From Mixta hanseatica (lineage in GTDB: Bacteria > Pseudomonadota > Gammaproteobacteria > Enterobacterales > Enterobacteriaceae), in assembly GCF_023517775.1 (NCBI RefSeq), contig NZ_CP082904.1, forward strand, positions 868,001-932,000: a stretch of 64,000 nucleotides of DNA. Direction: 5' to 3'. The notes beneath the pieces are model-generated. The model did no database searches. It worked only from the letters and a program-made list of their open reading frames with translations, and was not told the DNA's origin. This document shows positions 9,734-19,900 of this stretch, in pieces. Both the position numbers and the translations under genes were made by a program. The stretch's first letter is position 1; each line of letters opens with the position of its first letter.

Positions 9734-11158
9734 ATGAGTACAGAGATTAAAACCCAGGTCGTTGTGCTTGGGGCAGGTCCTGCGGGCTACTCTGCAGCCT
9801 TTCGCTGCGCGGATTTAGGTCTGGAGACCGTACTGGTAGAGCGTTACAGCACCCTTGGCGGTGTTTGCCTTAACGTGGGTTGTATCCCTTCTAAAGCGCT
9901 GCTGCACGTAGCGAAAGTTATCGAAGAAGCGAAAGCGCTGGCGGAACACGGCATCGTTTTCGGCGAACCGCAAACTGACATTAACAAAATCCGTACCTGG
10001 AAAGAGAAAGTCATCAACCAGCTGACCGGTGGTCTGTCTGGCATGGCGAAAGGGCGTAAAGTTAAGGTGGTTAACGGTCTCGGTAAATTTACCGGTGCGA
10101 ATACGCTGGTGGTTGAAGGCGAAAACGGCGCGACCACAATTAACTTCGATAATGCGATTATTGCGGCGGGTTCACGTCCGATTCAGCTTCCTTTCATTCC
10201 TCATGAAGATCCACGCGTTTGGGATTCCACTGCGGCGCTTGAGCTGAAAGAAGTGCCGAAGCGTATGCTGGTGATGGGCGGCGGTATTATCGGCCTGGAG
10301 ATGGGCACCGTTTATCACGCGCTGGGTTCAGAAATTGACGTGGTTGAGATGTTCGACCAGGTTATCCCGGCTGCCGACAAAGACGTGGTTAAAGTCTTCA
10401 CTAAACGCATCAGCAAGAAATTCAATCTGATGCTGGAAACCAAGGTTACCGCGGTTGAAGCCAAAGAAGACGGCATCTACGTCTCTATGGAAGGCAAAAA
10501 AGCCCCTGCTGAAGCGCAGCGTTACGACGCGGTGTTGGTGGCTATCGGTCGCGTACCGAACGGTAAAAACCTCGATGCCGGCAAAGCGGGCGTAGAAGTG
10601 GACGAGCGCGGCTTTATCCGTGTTGATAAGCAGATGCGCACTAACGTGCCGCACATCTACGCGATCGGCGACATCGTCGGCCAGCCGATGCTGGCGCACA
10701 AAGGCGTTCATGAAGGTCACGTGGCGGCAGAAGTGATCGCCGGTAAGAAACACTATTTCGATCCGAAAGTGATTCCGTCCATCGCCTATACCGAGCCTGA
10801 AGTAGCATGGGTAGGTCTGACTGAGAAAGAAGCGAAAGAGAAAGGCATCAGCTATGAAACCGCCACCTTCCCGTGGGCAGCTTCCGGCCGTGCTATCGCT
10901 TCTGACTGTGCAGACGGCATGACCAAACTGATTTTCGATAAAGAAACGCATCGTGTGATCGGCGGCGCTATCGTCGGCACCAACGGCGGTGAACTGTTGG
11001 GCGAAATCGGCCTGGCAATCGAAATGGGCTGTGATGCGGAAGATATCGCGCTGACCATCCACGCTCACCCGACGCTGCACGAGTCGGTTGGCCTGGCGGC
11101 AGAAATTTTTGAAGGTAGCATTACCGACCTGCCTAACCCGAAAGCAAAGAAAAAATAA
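9734..11158 (+). CDS. lpd: Dihydrolipoamide dehydrogenase (E3)
   Basis: A 474-residue FAD flavoprotein that reoxidises dihydrolipoamide with NAD+ in the pyruvate and 2-oxoglutarate dehydrogenase complexes and in glycine cleavage. The FAD motif GAGPAGYSAA is near residue 13, the redox disulfide GGVCLNVGCIPSK near residues 42-53, an NAD motif MGGGIIGLEMG in the middle, and the C-terminal HAHPTLHES holds the catalytic His-Glu pair. The second of two adjacent ATGs (9734) is preferred because the AAGAGGT site then has normal spacing and the protein matches E. coli Lpd. It has its own leader and terminator. Confidence 0.97.
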   Translation: MSTEIKTQVVVLGAGPAGYSAAFRCADLGLETVLVERYSTLGGVCLNVGCIPSKALLHVAKVIEEAKALAEHGIVFGEPQTDINKIRTWKEKVINQLTGGLSGMAKGRKVKVVNGLGKFTGANTLVVEGENGATTINFDNAIIAAGSRPIQLPFIPHEDPRVWDSTAALELKEVPKRMLVMGGGIIGLEMGTVYHALGSEIDVVEMFDQVIPAADKDVVKVFTKRISKKFNLMLETKVTAVEAKEDGIYVSMEGKKAPAEAQRYDAVLVAIGRVPNGKNLDAGKAGVEVDERGFIRVDKQMRTNVPHIYAIGDIVGQPMLAHKGVHEGHVAAEVIAGKKHYFDPKVIPSIAYTEPEVAWVGLTEKEAKEKGISYETATFPWAASGRAIASDCADGMTKLIFDKETHRVIGGAIVGTNGGELLGEIGLAIEMGCDAEDIALTIHAHPTLHESVGLAAEIFEGSITDLPNPKAKKK

Positions 11159-11183
11159 CGCTTTTGCGGATGTTAATCATGCT

Positions 11184-11210
11184 AACGGCTCCGAAAGGGG
11201 CCGTTTTTTT
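11184..11210 (+). terminator. Rho-independent terminator of lpd
   Basis: AACGGCTCC, GAAA tetraloop and GGGGCCGTT form a nine-pair stem followed by seven T. Confidence 0.93.
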
Positions 11211-11591
11211 ATGCTAATGAAACAGCTTTTTTGGCCCAGCGGTGATGGTCGATGTCCTGGTGGGCTATTTGACTTAAGGGTGATGGGTAAGCGGGTTCAG
11301 TGTTGAGGCATCAGATTCACGCTTTTTAACGCTAAAACTGCAGATTTAAGTTACGGATTACTCTGGCTTAAGTGTGTCACTTTTATTGCTTAGTCAGACT
11401 GGATAATTACAAGATTATATTAGCAATTTCCCCACCCCTCCTGGAGGGAGTACCCAATATAAGGGCCTGTTATTAGCGTTATTTTCCTGAGTTTTATCTG
11501 ATAATATTTTTTTAAGAAACATTAACATTGTTTAGCATTTCTGGATCGTTACCCTTCCTCTATCTAAGACATGACTTAATCAGAGGTAAAA
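11211..11591. other. AT-rich spacer before the acyltransferase gene
   Basis: No gene seen. A small perfect palindrome CCCTCCTGGAGGG is at 11436-11448, about 145 bases before the next gene, and could be an operator or a weak hairpin. Base composition falls toward the next gene, as often seen at accessory insertions. Confidence 0.5.
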
Positions 11592-12740
11592 ATGTCAACG
11601 TCAAGAGGGTGGTCAACCGAATTAGAAGGCCTGCGCGGATTCGCTTCGCTTTGGGTATTGCTGGGTCACGCCAGCCTGTTGGTGCATTGCGCGATCCCTA
11701 TCGTTTCAATGCCCAGTATTGGCGTCGATCTGTTTATTCTGCTTTCAGGCTATCTGATGGCGAAAAACTATATCGAACGTCAGGAAAAAGAGCCGTGGAA
11801 TAGCGCAAGTACCGTTAAGAAATTTTGGATTAGACGATTTTTTCGTATTGCTCCGCTTTACTATTTATTGTTGATTATCGCCGTGGCCTATGGCCCCTGG
11901 TTTGGAGAAATGCGTGATACGATCGCGGAGTTTTATCCTGTGACCGCCACGGAGACCTCACGTTACTCTGACCAGTCGATGGCTAATATTATTGCGCACG
12001 TTAGCTTTATCTTTGGATTATTACCTGAGTATGGCATTAATACCGTGCTTCCTGACTGGAGTATCGGGCTGGAAATGCAATTTTATATGCTGTTCCCGTT
12101 TATTATGCTGTTAACGCTGCGTATCGGATATGTGCGAACGCTGTTGCTGGCGATGCTAATATGCACCATCGGTCGCTTTGCGCTGGCGGGATATTATGAA
12201 GCCTTTATTATGCCGTCGATGATCCTTATTAAGCTGCATATGTTTATTGCCGGCATGCTGATGGCGGAAGCGGTACGTAAAAAACAGCTGGGTTATTTGC
12301 TGCTGGCGTTAATCGCACCCGTAGTCAGTACGATTATCGCTATTGGCGTCAGTAAATTGCAGATTGTTTTTGAGGCGGGCATGATTATCGGCATGACGGC
12401 GGTGCTTTGGCAGCATCGACCTGATACGCTGATGGCAAAAGTCATCGCGTTGCCGCGCGCCATTCTGACGCATCGTATCAGTACCTGGCTGGGGGATGTA
12501 TCCTACTCGGTTTATCTGGTGCATTTGCTGATTGTCGTGCCTGCTATCGCACTGCTGTTGCGGGATTACAATATGGATGCCTTAAGCGCGCCGCTGCGGT
12601 TTGCCATTATCTGTGGCATTTGCCTGCCGCTTACCTATGGTATTGCCACTTTACTGTATCGCTTTGTGGAAAAACCGGGTATTCAGCTGGGCAAACGCGT
12701 GCCGGCTCCCCGGCCAGCTGCACAGGATTTAGCAGGGTAA
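11592..12740 (+). CDS. Acyltransferase family 3 membrane protein (OafA/YrhL-like)
   Basis: A 382-residue integral membrane protein with about ten hydrophobic segments. The opening ELEGLRGFASLWVLLGHASL is the family signature (R/K-G-x-R motif region with catalytic His), followed by GVDLFILLSGYLMA and IRRFFRIAPLYYLL, which are also typical of membrane O-acyltransferases acting on cell-surface sugars. The C-terminal VEKP motif is present. The target polysaccharide is unknown because no glycan genes are nearby. An AGAGGT ribosome site precedes the ATG. It stands with padC where E. coli has yacH between lpd and acnB, so the pair is probably acquired. Confidence 0.85.
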   Translation: MSTSRGWSTELEGLRGFASLWVLLGHASLLVHCAIPIVSMPSIGVDLFILLSGYLMAKNYIERQEKEPWNSASTVKKFWIRRFFRIAPLYYLLLIIAVAYGPWFGEMRDTIAEFYPVTATETSRYSDQSMANIIAHVSFIFGLLPEYGINTVLPDWSIGLEMQFYMLFPFIMLLTLRIGYVRTLLLAMLICTIGRFALAGYYEAFIMPSMILIKLHMFIAGMLMAEAVRKKQLGYLLLALIAPVVSTIIAIGVSKLQIVFEAGMIIGMTAVLWQHRPDTLMAKVIALPRAILTHRISTWLGDVSYSVYLVHLLIVVPAIALLLRDYNMDALSAPLRFAIICGICLPLTYGIATLLYRFVEKPGIQLGKRVPAPRPAAQDLAG

Positions 12741-12747
12741 AACACCT

Positions 12748-12793
12748 GTGCTGCCGCGCTATTCCCGCATCAACGGGGATAGCGCGGCAGCAC
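12748..12793. terminator. Twenty-base-pair hairpin after the acyltransferase gene
   Basis: GTGCTGCCGCGCTATTCCCG at 12748-12767 pairs with 12774-12793 over 20 base pairs with one G-U, loop of six. No T-run follows on the plus strand, so termination is likely but not certain. Confidence 0.6.
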
Positions 12794-13265
12794 AAAGCGG
12801 AAGGCGCTGGACGCTGGATGTTTCTTGCTTCCTGGACATAGGAAAGAGTCGCACCAAATACGGCATGATTTTCGCCCTTACCTGACAGGAAAAAAATATA
12901 ATCTAAAATAATTGCCCAAAGGTTAAAAAAGCCTGGTTATTTAATTATTAACCGGTGACGCAATATTGATATTTGCTGGAGCTGGGCTAAAAATAATATT
13001 TCTATTCGTGTGTTTATATTAAATGGCACGCAAAGCTAAACTTTACTTTTAATGTTATCCGTAACGGGTCAGCTCTGTATTGAGTTGACATAAATATAAG
13101 ATAAAACATTGCTTGTTCCGCAATAATTATCAAGAATATTTTTTCATCTGCTGTCTACACGTTATCTTTTTTGATATAAGGCAAAGCTTTTTATATTTAT
13201 TCCGAGCTTGATTTTTCAATGAGCTATAATTTATTCGTCCACCAAAACCAAAAGGAGTAAATTTT
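12794..13265. other. Very AT-rich region upstream of padC
   Basis: About 470 bases without a gene. From about 12890 the sequence is strongly AT-rich, with many short A and T runs. It should carry the padC promoter and is the sort of DNA that H-NS binds. No PadR gene is adjacent and I could not identify a clear PadR-type operator. Confidence 0.5.
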
Positions 13266-13769
13266 ATGAGTTTCGATAAACATGACATGAGCGGTTTAGT
13301 CGGCAAACACCTTGTTTACACCTACGACAATGGCTGGAATTATGAAATCTACGTTAAAAATAATGAAACGATAGATTATCGTATTCACAGCGGCCTGGTG
13401 GGTAACCGCTGGGTTAAAGATCAGCACGTTTACCTGGCGCGCCTTGCCAGCGATGTTTACAAAATCTCCTGGACGGAGCCTACCGGCACAGACGTCAGTC
13501 TGAGCGTGAACCTCGCCGATAAGGTGTTTCACGGCACCATCTTCTTCCCGCGCTGGGTAATGAACAACCCGGAAAAAACCATCTGTTTCCAGAACGAACA
13601 TCTGGATGAAATGGCCAGCTACCGTGAAGCAGGTCCGGCTTATCCGACTGAAGTGATCGATGAATACGCGACGCTGACCTTTATCCGTGACGTGGGCGAA
13701 AACGATGATAGCGTGATTAACTGCCCGGCCAGCGAGCTGCCTGCTAATTTCCCTGAAAATCTGAAGTAA
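13266..13769 (+). CDS. padC: Phenolic acid decarboxylase
   Basis: A 167-residue cytoplasmic enzyme of the PadC family that decarboxylates ferulic, p-coumaric and caffeic acids to vinyl phenols, relieving the toxicity of plant hydroxycinnamates. The sequence has the family's conserved YTYDNGWNYEIYVKN, then YRIHSGLVGNRWV and the core FHGTIFFPRWV; the length is the normal 165-175 residues. An AAGGAGT ribosome site lies just before the ATG. A terminator follows. The usual padR regulator gene is absent. The presence of the enzyme fits a plant-associated life. Confidence 0.93.
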   Translation: MSFDKHDMSGLVGKHLVYTYDNGWNYEIYVKNNETIDYRIHSGLVGNRWVKDQHVYLARLASDVYKISWTEPTGTDVSLSVNLADKVFHGTIFFPRWVMNNPEKTICFQNEHLDEMASYREAGPAYPTEVIDEYATLTFIRDVGENDDSVINCPASELPANFPENLK

Positions 13770-13920
13770 GCGCGGCGACGAATATTTCGCGCCACGCCGC
13801 GTTTCGCGATCTATCATCCGGAGCTCAACTGGCTCAGGGAAAGTATCTGGAGCGGTGAGCGCAGCGAGACAGACGTATCGCTAACCTTTTATCACCTGTT
13901 GTAAACGACCCGCAAATAGG

Positions 13921-13956
13921 CCCGGTCTGCCGTATAAAAGCTGGCCGGGTTTTTTA
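13921..13956 (+). terminator. Likely terminator of padC
   Basis: CCCGGTC pairs with GGCCGGG across a 15-base loop and is followed by six T at 13950-13955. It lies 150 bases after the padC stop. Confidence 0.6.
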
Positions 13957-14181
13957 TTGCACCGCTGGGCATGACCATTCCTTTCCCTGATATCCTGCCA
14001 TAAATGTTTTTACCGCCGCGCAGCCGGTAAGCCGAAGGTTGCCGCATAAAGCGTTTTTTACTTAACAATAGTGCCGTAGCCATAAATTATTTTTATCATT
14101 AAAAAGACGCAGAAAGCGCTGCGGCAGGCGCCGCATCAGGAAAACAGCTTTGACAAATAATGTTGCTTTTTTGTAAACGCA

Positions 14182-14210
14182 TTAACAAGTGAAGCAAATC
14201 CTGCTATGCT
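14182..14210 (+). promoter_or_regulatory. acnB promoter
   Basis: TTAACA at 14182-14187, a 17-base spacer and TATGCT at 14205-14210 with an extended -10 TG two bases before it. The predicted transcript starts near 14217, which leaves a leader of about 97 bases and excludes any acnB start upstream of that point. Confidence 0.7.
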
Positions 14211-14313
14211 GGCCGACGCGAAACCGGACACCTTACCCTACATAAGCATCCCACAGATCGCCGTGAAAAAAGGTGGCCGGAAAGCCCTATACAATGAGAG
14301 CGAGGAGAACGTC

Positions 14314-16911
14314 GTGCTAGATGAATACCGTAAGCACGTTGCCGAGCGTGCCGCCCAGGGAATTGTTGCTAAACCTTTAGATGCATCCCAAATGGCCGCG
14401 CTGGTTGAACTGCTGAAGAACCCTCCTGCGGGTGAAGAAGAATTCCTGTCCGATCTGTTAATTAATCGCGTGCCGCCGGGTGTAGATGAAGCGGCCTATG
14501 TCAAAGCCGGTTTCCTGGCTGCCATCGCCAAAGGCGAAACGACCTCTCCTCTGGTAACACCTGAAAAAGCGATCGAACTGCTGGGTACCATGCAGGGCGG
14601 CTATAACATTCATCCGCTGATTGAAGCGCTGGATGATGAAAAGCTGGCGCCTGGCGCGGCAAAAGCGCTGTCCAATACGCTGCTGATGTTCGATAACTTC
14701 TACGATGTGGAAGAGAAAGCTAAAGCGGGTAACCCGTACGCGCAGCAGGTTATGCAGTCATGGGCCAACGCCGAGTGGTATCTGAACCGTCCGGCGCTGG
14801 CTGAAAAAATTACCGTCACCGTATTTAAAGTGACGGGCGAAACCAACACCGACGATCTTTCTCCGGCGCCGGATGCCTGGTCACGTCCTGATATTCCGCT
14901 GCACGCGCTGGCTATGCTGAAAAACGCCCGCGAAGGCATCGAGCCGGACGAGCCGGGCAATGTTGGCCCGATCAAGCAGATCGAAGCGCTGCAGGCGAAA
15001 GGTTTCCCGCTGGCCTACGTCGGCGACGTCGTCGGTACCGGTTCTTCACGTAAATCCGCCACCAACTCGGTGCTGTGGTTTATGGGTGATGATATCCCTT
15101 ACGTGCCGAACAAAAAAGGCGGCGGCGTGGTGCTGGGCGGCAAAATCGCCCCGATTTTCTTTAACACCATGGAAGACGCCGGCGCGCTGCCGATCGAAGT
15201 GGACGTGAATAACCTGAACATGGGCGATGTTATTGATATCTACCCATACAAAGGCGAAGTGCGTCATCACGAAACCGGCGAGCTGCTGGCTGAGTTCGCG
15301 CTGAAAACCGACGTGCTGCTGGATGAAGTGCGCGCCGGCGGCCGTATTCCGCTGATCATCGGCCGTGGACTGACCACCAAAGCGCGTGAATCACTGGGTC
15401 TGCCGCACAGCGATGTGTTCCGTCAGGCGAAAGATGTGGCGCAGAGTACGCGCGGCTTCTCTCTGGCGCAGAAAATGGTGGGCCGCGCCTGTGGCGTAGA
15501 CGGCATCCGTCCGGGACAGTATTGCGAACCGAAAATGACTTCTGTCGGCTCGCAGGATACCACCGGTCCGATGACGCGCGATGAGCTGAAAGACCTGGCC
15601 TGTCTCGGTTTCTCTGCCGATCTGGTGATGCAGTCTTTCTGTCATACCGCCGCCTATCCGAAGCCGGTTGACGTGCAAACGCACCATACGCTGCCGGACT
15701 TTATTATGAACCGTGGCGGCGTATCGCTGCGTCCGGGCGACGGTATTATCCACAGCTGGCTGAACCGTATGCTGCTGCCGGATACGGTAGGCACCGGCGG
15801 TGACTCGCATACCCGTTTCCCGATCGGCATCTCTTTCCCGGCGGGCTCCGGCCTGGTGGCGTTTGCCGCCGCCACGGGCGTGATGCCGCTGGATATGCCG
15901 GAATCGGTGCTGGTGCGCTTTAAAGGCAAAATGCAGCCGGGCATCACCCTGCGCGATCTGGTGCATGCGATCCCGCTGTACGCCATTAAGCAGGGCCTGC
16001 TGACCGTTGAGAAGAAAGGTAAGAAAAACATCTTTTCCGGCCGCATCCTGGAAATTGAAGGTCTGCCGGACCTGAAAGTGGAGCAGGCGTTTGAACTGTC
16101 AGACGCTTCTGCCGAACGCTCCGCCGCCGGTTGTACCATCAAGCTGGATAAAGAGCCGATTGTTGAATACCTCAACTCCAACATCGTTCTGCTGAAATGG
16201 ATGATTGCGGAAGGCTACGGCGATCGTCGTACGTTGGAGCGTCGTATTCAGGGCATGGAAAAATGGCTGGCCGATCCGCAGCTGATGGAAGCCGATGCCG
16301 ATGCGGAATACGCTGCGGTTATCGAAATCGATCTGGCGGAAATCCAGGAGCCGATCCTGTGCGCGCCGAACGATCCGGACGATGCGCGTTTACTGTCGGA
16401 CGTACAGAACGAGAAGATCGACGAGGTCTTTATCGGTTCCTGTATGACCAACATCGGTCACTTCCGTGCGGCAGGGAAACTGCTGGACAGCCATAAAGGC
16501 CAGCTGCCGACCCGCCTGTGGGTTGCGCCGCCGACCAAGATGGATGCGGCACAGCTGACGGAAGAGGGCTACTACAGCGTGTTTGGTAAGAGCGGCGCGC
16601 GTATTGAGATCCCGGGTTGCTCGCTGTGTATGGGGAACCAGGCGCGCGTAGCCGATGGTGCCACCGTAGTTTCTACCTCGACGCGTAACTTCCCGAACCG
16701 TCTGGGTACCGGCGCGAACGTTTATCTGGCTTCCGCCGAGCTGGCTGCGGTTTCTTCTCTGCTGGGTCGTCTGCCGACGCCAGACGAGTATCAACAGTTT
16801 ATGGCTCAGGTTGATAAAACCGCAGTGGATACCTATCGCTATCTGAACTTTGACCAACTGAATCAGTATACGGACAAAGCGAAAGATGTAATTTTCCAGA
16901 CCGCGGTCTGA
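14314..16911 (+). CDS. acnB: Aconitate hydratase B
   Basis: An 865-residue TCA-cycle enzyme that interconverts citrate and isocitrate; without its iron-sulfur cluster it also binds mRNA in E. coli. The N-terminal HEAT-like domain is followed by the swivel domain and the catalytic domains. Cluster cysteines lie in SCMTNIGH and GCSLCMGNQ near the C-terminus. I chose the GTG at 14314 ([14 protein letters not shown]) rather than the upstream in-frame ATG at 14206, because it has an AGGAG site six bases away, gives exactly the E. coli length, and the upstream start lies inside the promoter. Confidence 0.97.
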   Translation: MLDEYRKHVAERAAQGIVAKPLDASQMAALVELLKNPPAGEEEFLSDLLINRVPPGVDEAAYVKAGFLAAIAKGETTSPLVTPEKAIELLGTMQGGYNIHPLIEALDDEKLAPGAAKALSNTLLMFDNFYDVEEKAKAGNPYAQQVMQSWANAEWYLNRPALAEKITVTVFKVTGETNTDDLSPAPDAWSRPDIPLHALAMLKNAREGIEPDEPGNVGPIKQIEALQAKGFPLAYVGDVVGTGSSRKSATNSVLWFMGDDIPYVPNKKGGGVVLGGKIAPIFFNTMEDAGALPIEVDVNNLNMGDVIDIYPYKGEVRHHETGELLAEFALKTDVLLDEVRAGGRIPLIIGRGLTTKARESLGLPHSDVFRQAKDVAQSTRGFSLAQKMVGRACGVDGIRPGQYCEPKMTSVGSQDTTGPMTRDELKDLACLGFSADLVMQSFCHTAAYPKPVDVQTHHTLPDFIMNRGGVSLRPGDGIIHSWLNRMLLPDTVGTGGDSHTRFPIGISFPAGSGLVAFAAATGVMPLDMPESVLVRFKGKMQPGITLRDLVHAIPLYAIKQGLLTVEKKGKKNIFSGRILEIEGLPDLKVEQAFELSDASAERSAAGCTIKLDKEPIVEYLNSNIVLLKWMIAEGYGDRRTLERRIQGMEKWLADPQLMEADADAEYAAVIEIDLAEIQEPILCAPNDPDDARLLSDVQNEKIDEVFIGSCMTNIGHFRAAGKLLDSHKGQLPTRLWVAPPTKMDAAQLTEEGYYSVFGKSGARIEIPGCSLCMGNQARVADGATVVSTSTRNFPNRLGTGANVYLASAELAAVSSLLGRLPTPDEYQQFMAQVDKTAVDTYRYLNFDQLNQYTDKAKDVIFQTAV

Positions 16912-16931
16912 GATAGCTAACAGCAATACAG

Positions 16932-16957
16932 AAGGGCGGAGAAATCCGCCCTTTTTT
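16932..16957 (+). terminator. Rho-independent terminator of acnB
   Basis: AAGGGCGGA, GAAA loop and TCCGCCCTT with following T form a strong hairpin 20 bases after the stop. Confidence 0.93.
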
Positions 16958-16984
16958 ATGCCGACAAAAGCCCGAGCTGTTGGC

Positions 16985-19900
16985 TCAAAACGTTACCGTC
17001 ATGCCTCCTGTCATTCCCCAGTCGTTAATGCCTTCCTTTTCCGTCCTGCGCTGATGCTGTAGCTGAGTGGTCAGCTTAACGTTATTCGTAACCTTTAAGG
17101 CCATCTCTGCCGCCAGCTGAAGGCTGTTGCCTCCCTGACCTGATCTAAAAGCCGCACCATCCGCACCATGGCCAATCCGCGTTTGATTGGCGTGCGAAGC
17201 GCGCTGAATATAGCGTAGCGATCCGCCCAGATTGAGCTGTTTCACCAGGCTCGGATAGCCCTGATAGCGCCAGGCCGCGCCCAGTGAATAGAGCGGCGTA
17301 CGCTGCATTTGCCACGTGACGCTAGCGTTATCGCTGTCCTGCAGACGATGGATATGCAGATGCTGATATAACAGTCCGGCGACCGGACCGAAGCGATGGT
17401 TGCCAACCTGCCAGTTTTTCTCCGCTTCTAAGCCAGCATGCCAGCTATAGGCCGTTGGGCTGGCGACATGCCCACGCATCGCGGTACTTACTTCGCCGCG
17501 AAAATGGGTGTAGCCCAATGGCGCAGATAGTCTGATGCCGTTGCCATGCTGCCATGTCAGCAGCGAAGAGAGATTTAACGTATCGAAGCGGCTACTGCTG
17601 ACGCCGTCGCGCGCTTGCGGCTGCATAGAAAGTTCGCCCCAGGCTACGCCCAGGCCAAGAGTGGCGATCTGCTGTGCTGTATTCACCAGCGTGCGTCGGG
17701 TGCCCATCATCCAGCCAGAGTACTGGCTATGAAAGTTGTAGCCGTAGTGGCGGAAATCCTCAGCGGTATGATAACGATCGCTGCCCTTATAGCCAGAAAC
17801 AAAGAAGGGCGAGCCATCGCGCTCGTGGGTTTTAAACAGCGAGAGCATGTTCTCTTCAAAACTCAGAAAAGCCGTCGGTAAAGAGATATAGGCGGGAACC
17901 TGCGGAATAACCGCGGGACGAACCGGCGTTTCGGGCGTGGGTTGTGGCTGGAACCCGGCATCAGCATCGGGCTGCGGCTCTGGTTTAATCTCAGGATCGG
18001 GTACAGGTTCTGGTTTAACCTCAGGCGCAGGGGACGGCGGCGCGGGAATGGCATTGCCGTTTTCACTCAGCATAATATTTTGTAAACGGTAATCCCAGAA
18101 GCGATCGCCGCTGCCTTCCAGCAGACGTGCGTCGTGGTTAGTTTTGCCGGGCGCAAAAGCATACAGCCCCCACGCCCAGGCGCCGCGCGCCACATAATTG
18201 CCGGCGAGCTTAACACTATTGGCGCTGGCTTTACCGCCTACCTGTATCAATGATATGCCTTCATGATTATCGGCAATACCGTTATGGTTAAGGTCGCTGT
18301 CACTCCAATGTCCATGAGGATTAACGCTGACCATCAGCGGTCGATCGTCTGTGCTTTGCAGATCGCCATCGATCAGCAGGCGATCGGTCAGGCCGTCGCT
18401 GAAACGGGTGTTAAGCACCAGCGTATTGTCGCCATTACTGATAAGGTTTTTAATCCGCAACGTCGAGCCGATTTTATCCTCCGGTTGCGCTCTGGCGGGA
18501 AACAGCGTCGCGCCGCGGTTCATTATGACCCTCTCCAGCGTGCCTTTACCGGCGAGCAGCGTATTTTCAGCCATCTGTAGCGGAGAGGAAACGCTGTTAT
18601 TCACTACCAGCTCGCCCTGATCCAGCGTAATGCCACCTGCGGCCACTACTTTGCCGTTTAGCGACAGGCGGCCTTCGCCACGTTTTGCCAGCGAGCCTTT
18701 CCCGCTGATGTCGGCGTCGATACGCGAGGCGAGTTCGCCTGCGGTACTGGCGCGTTGGCTGATATCGGCATACAGCACGCTGTCGCTGTCGGTTAGCGTC
18801 ACGCTGCCGTTAAGCACAGATCTGGCGTAAAGGTTGAGCCTGGCGTTGCCCGTCAGGGTGGCGTTGGTGGTTAGGTTGCCGTGCTCGCCGAGCGTTAGCG
18901 CCGCATCTGGCGCAATCGACAGGGTGCTGGCGCGGTAAAGTTTCTCATCCCAGTCGTTGCTGTAATAAACATTACCGGCATGAAGTACGCGCTGACCGGT
19001 GAGCGACAGCGTGCCCGCTTTTACTGACAGATGATTAACTTCTGCGCCGCCCGCCAGCTGTCTGGAGATAATAGCGTTGTCTGGCTGGAAGGTAAGATTA
19101 AGCCTGTCGGCGCTGGCCTTATCACCCAATTTTCCCAAAAAGGCGTATTGATTGCTGGTAAGCGTTACCGTTGCCTGTTGAGATGCGTGGTGGTTAACAA
19201 TACGCGCGCCGTCATCGTTATGCTTAATTTCGCCAAAGGTGATGTCGTTGCCGTTTAAGTCGAGCGTACCGCCCCGGTAACCGAACTGAATCTGGTCACT
19301 GCGCAGCTGATCGGCGCTATTTAACCTTAACGTTGCTCGTCCGCTGACCAGCGTGACGCTGGAAAACGCCTGTTTTTCGCCATGCACATCCGCCTGCTGA
19401 TCGAGGATAACCGTGCCATCCCCCAGATTAAGCGCGCCCTTATTTATGCCGCTGGCGTTAATAAGCAACGTGCCTGCGCCGATTTTATGCAGAGCGTCGC
19501 CTTCCAGACCGTTAACTTGCCACCTTACGCTGCGATCTTTCTCCACCTCGACACCGCCGCCGGCCCAGGTCGCATTCTCTCCATCAGCGCTGCGTAGCAG
19601 ATAATCGGCGGCGAAAGCGAGTTTGCCCGCCCCCATGTTGATCGCGTGATCAAGTATGAGAGTGCCGCCTTCACCGTTAAATCGCAGATCTTTCGTAGCG
19701 TCCAGCGCTTCATTGCTGGCCGCCGAAGGCGCAAGGCTGGCATAGCTATCGTCAAGACCGTGCCACCGCCATTCATTGGCGCCCTGAATGATAGCAGCGC
19801 TGCGCCAGTGTATATTTCCCTCTTGATGGTTATCAGTGACGTCAGGATCGCTATTGGCCGCTATCACACTGTTAATAAGTGCATCCTGCATCAGCGAAGC

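Noticed and set aside
14206..14313. N-terminal extension of acnB from ATG 14206
   Set aside because: The start overlaps the predicted -10 box, and the GTG at 14314 gives the exact family length with a good ribosome site.
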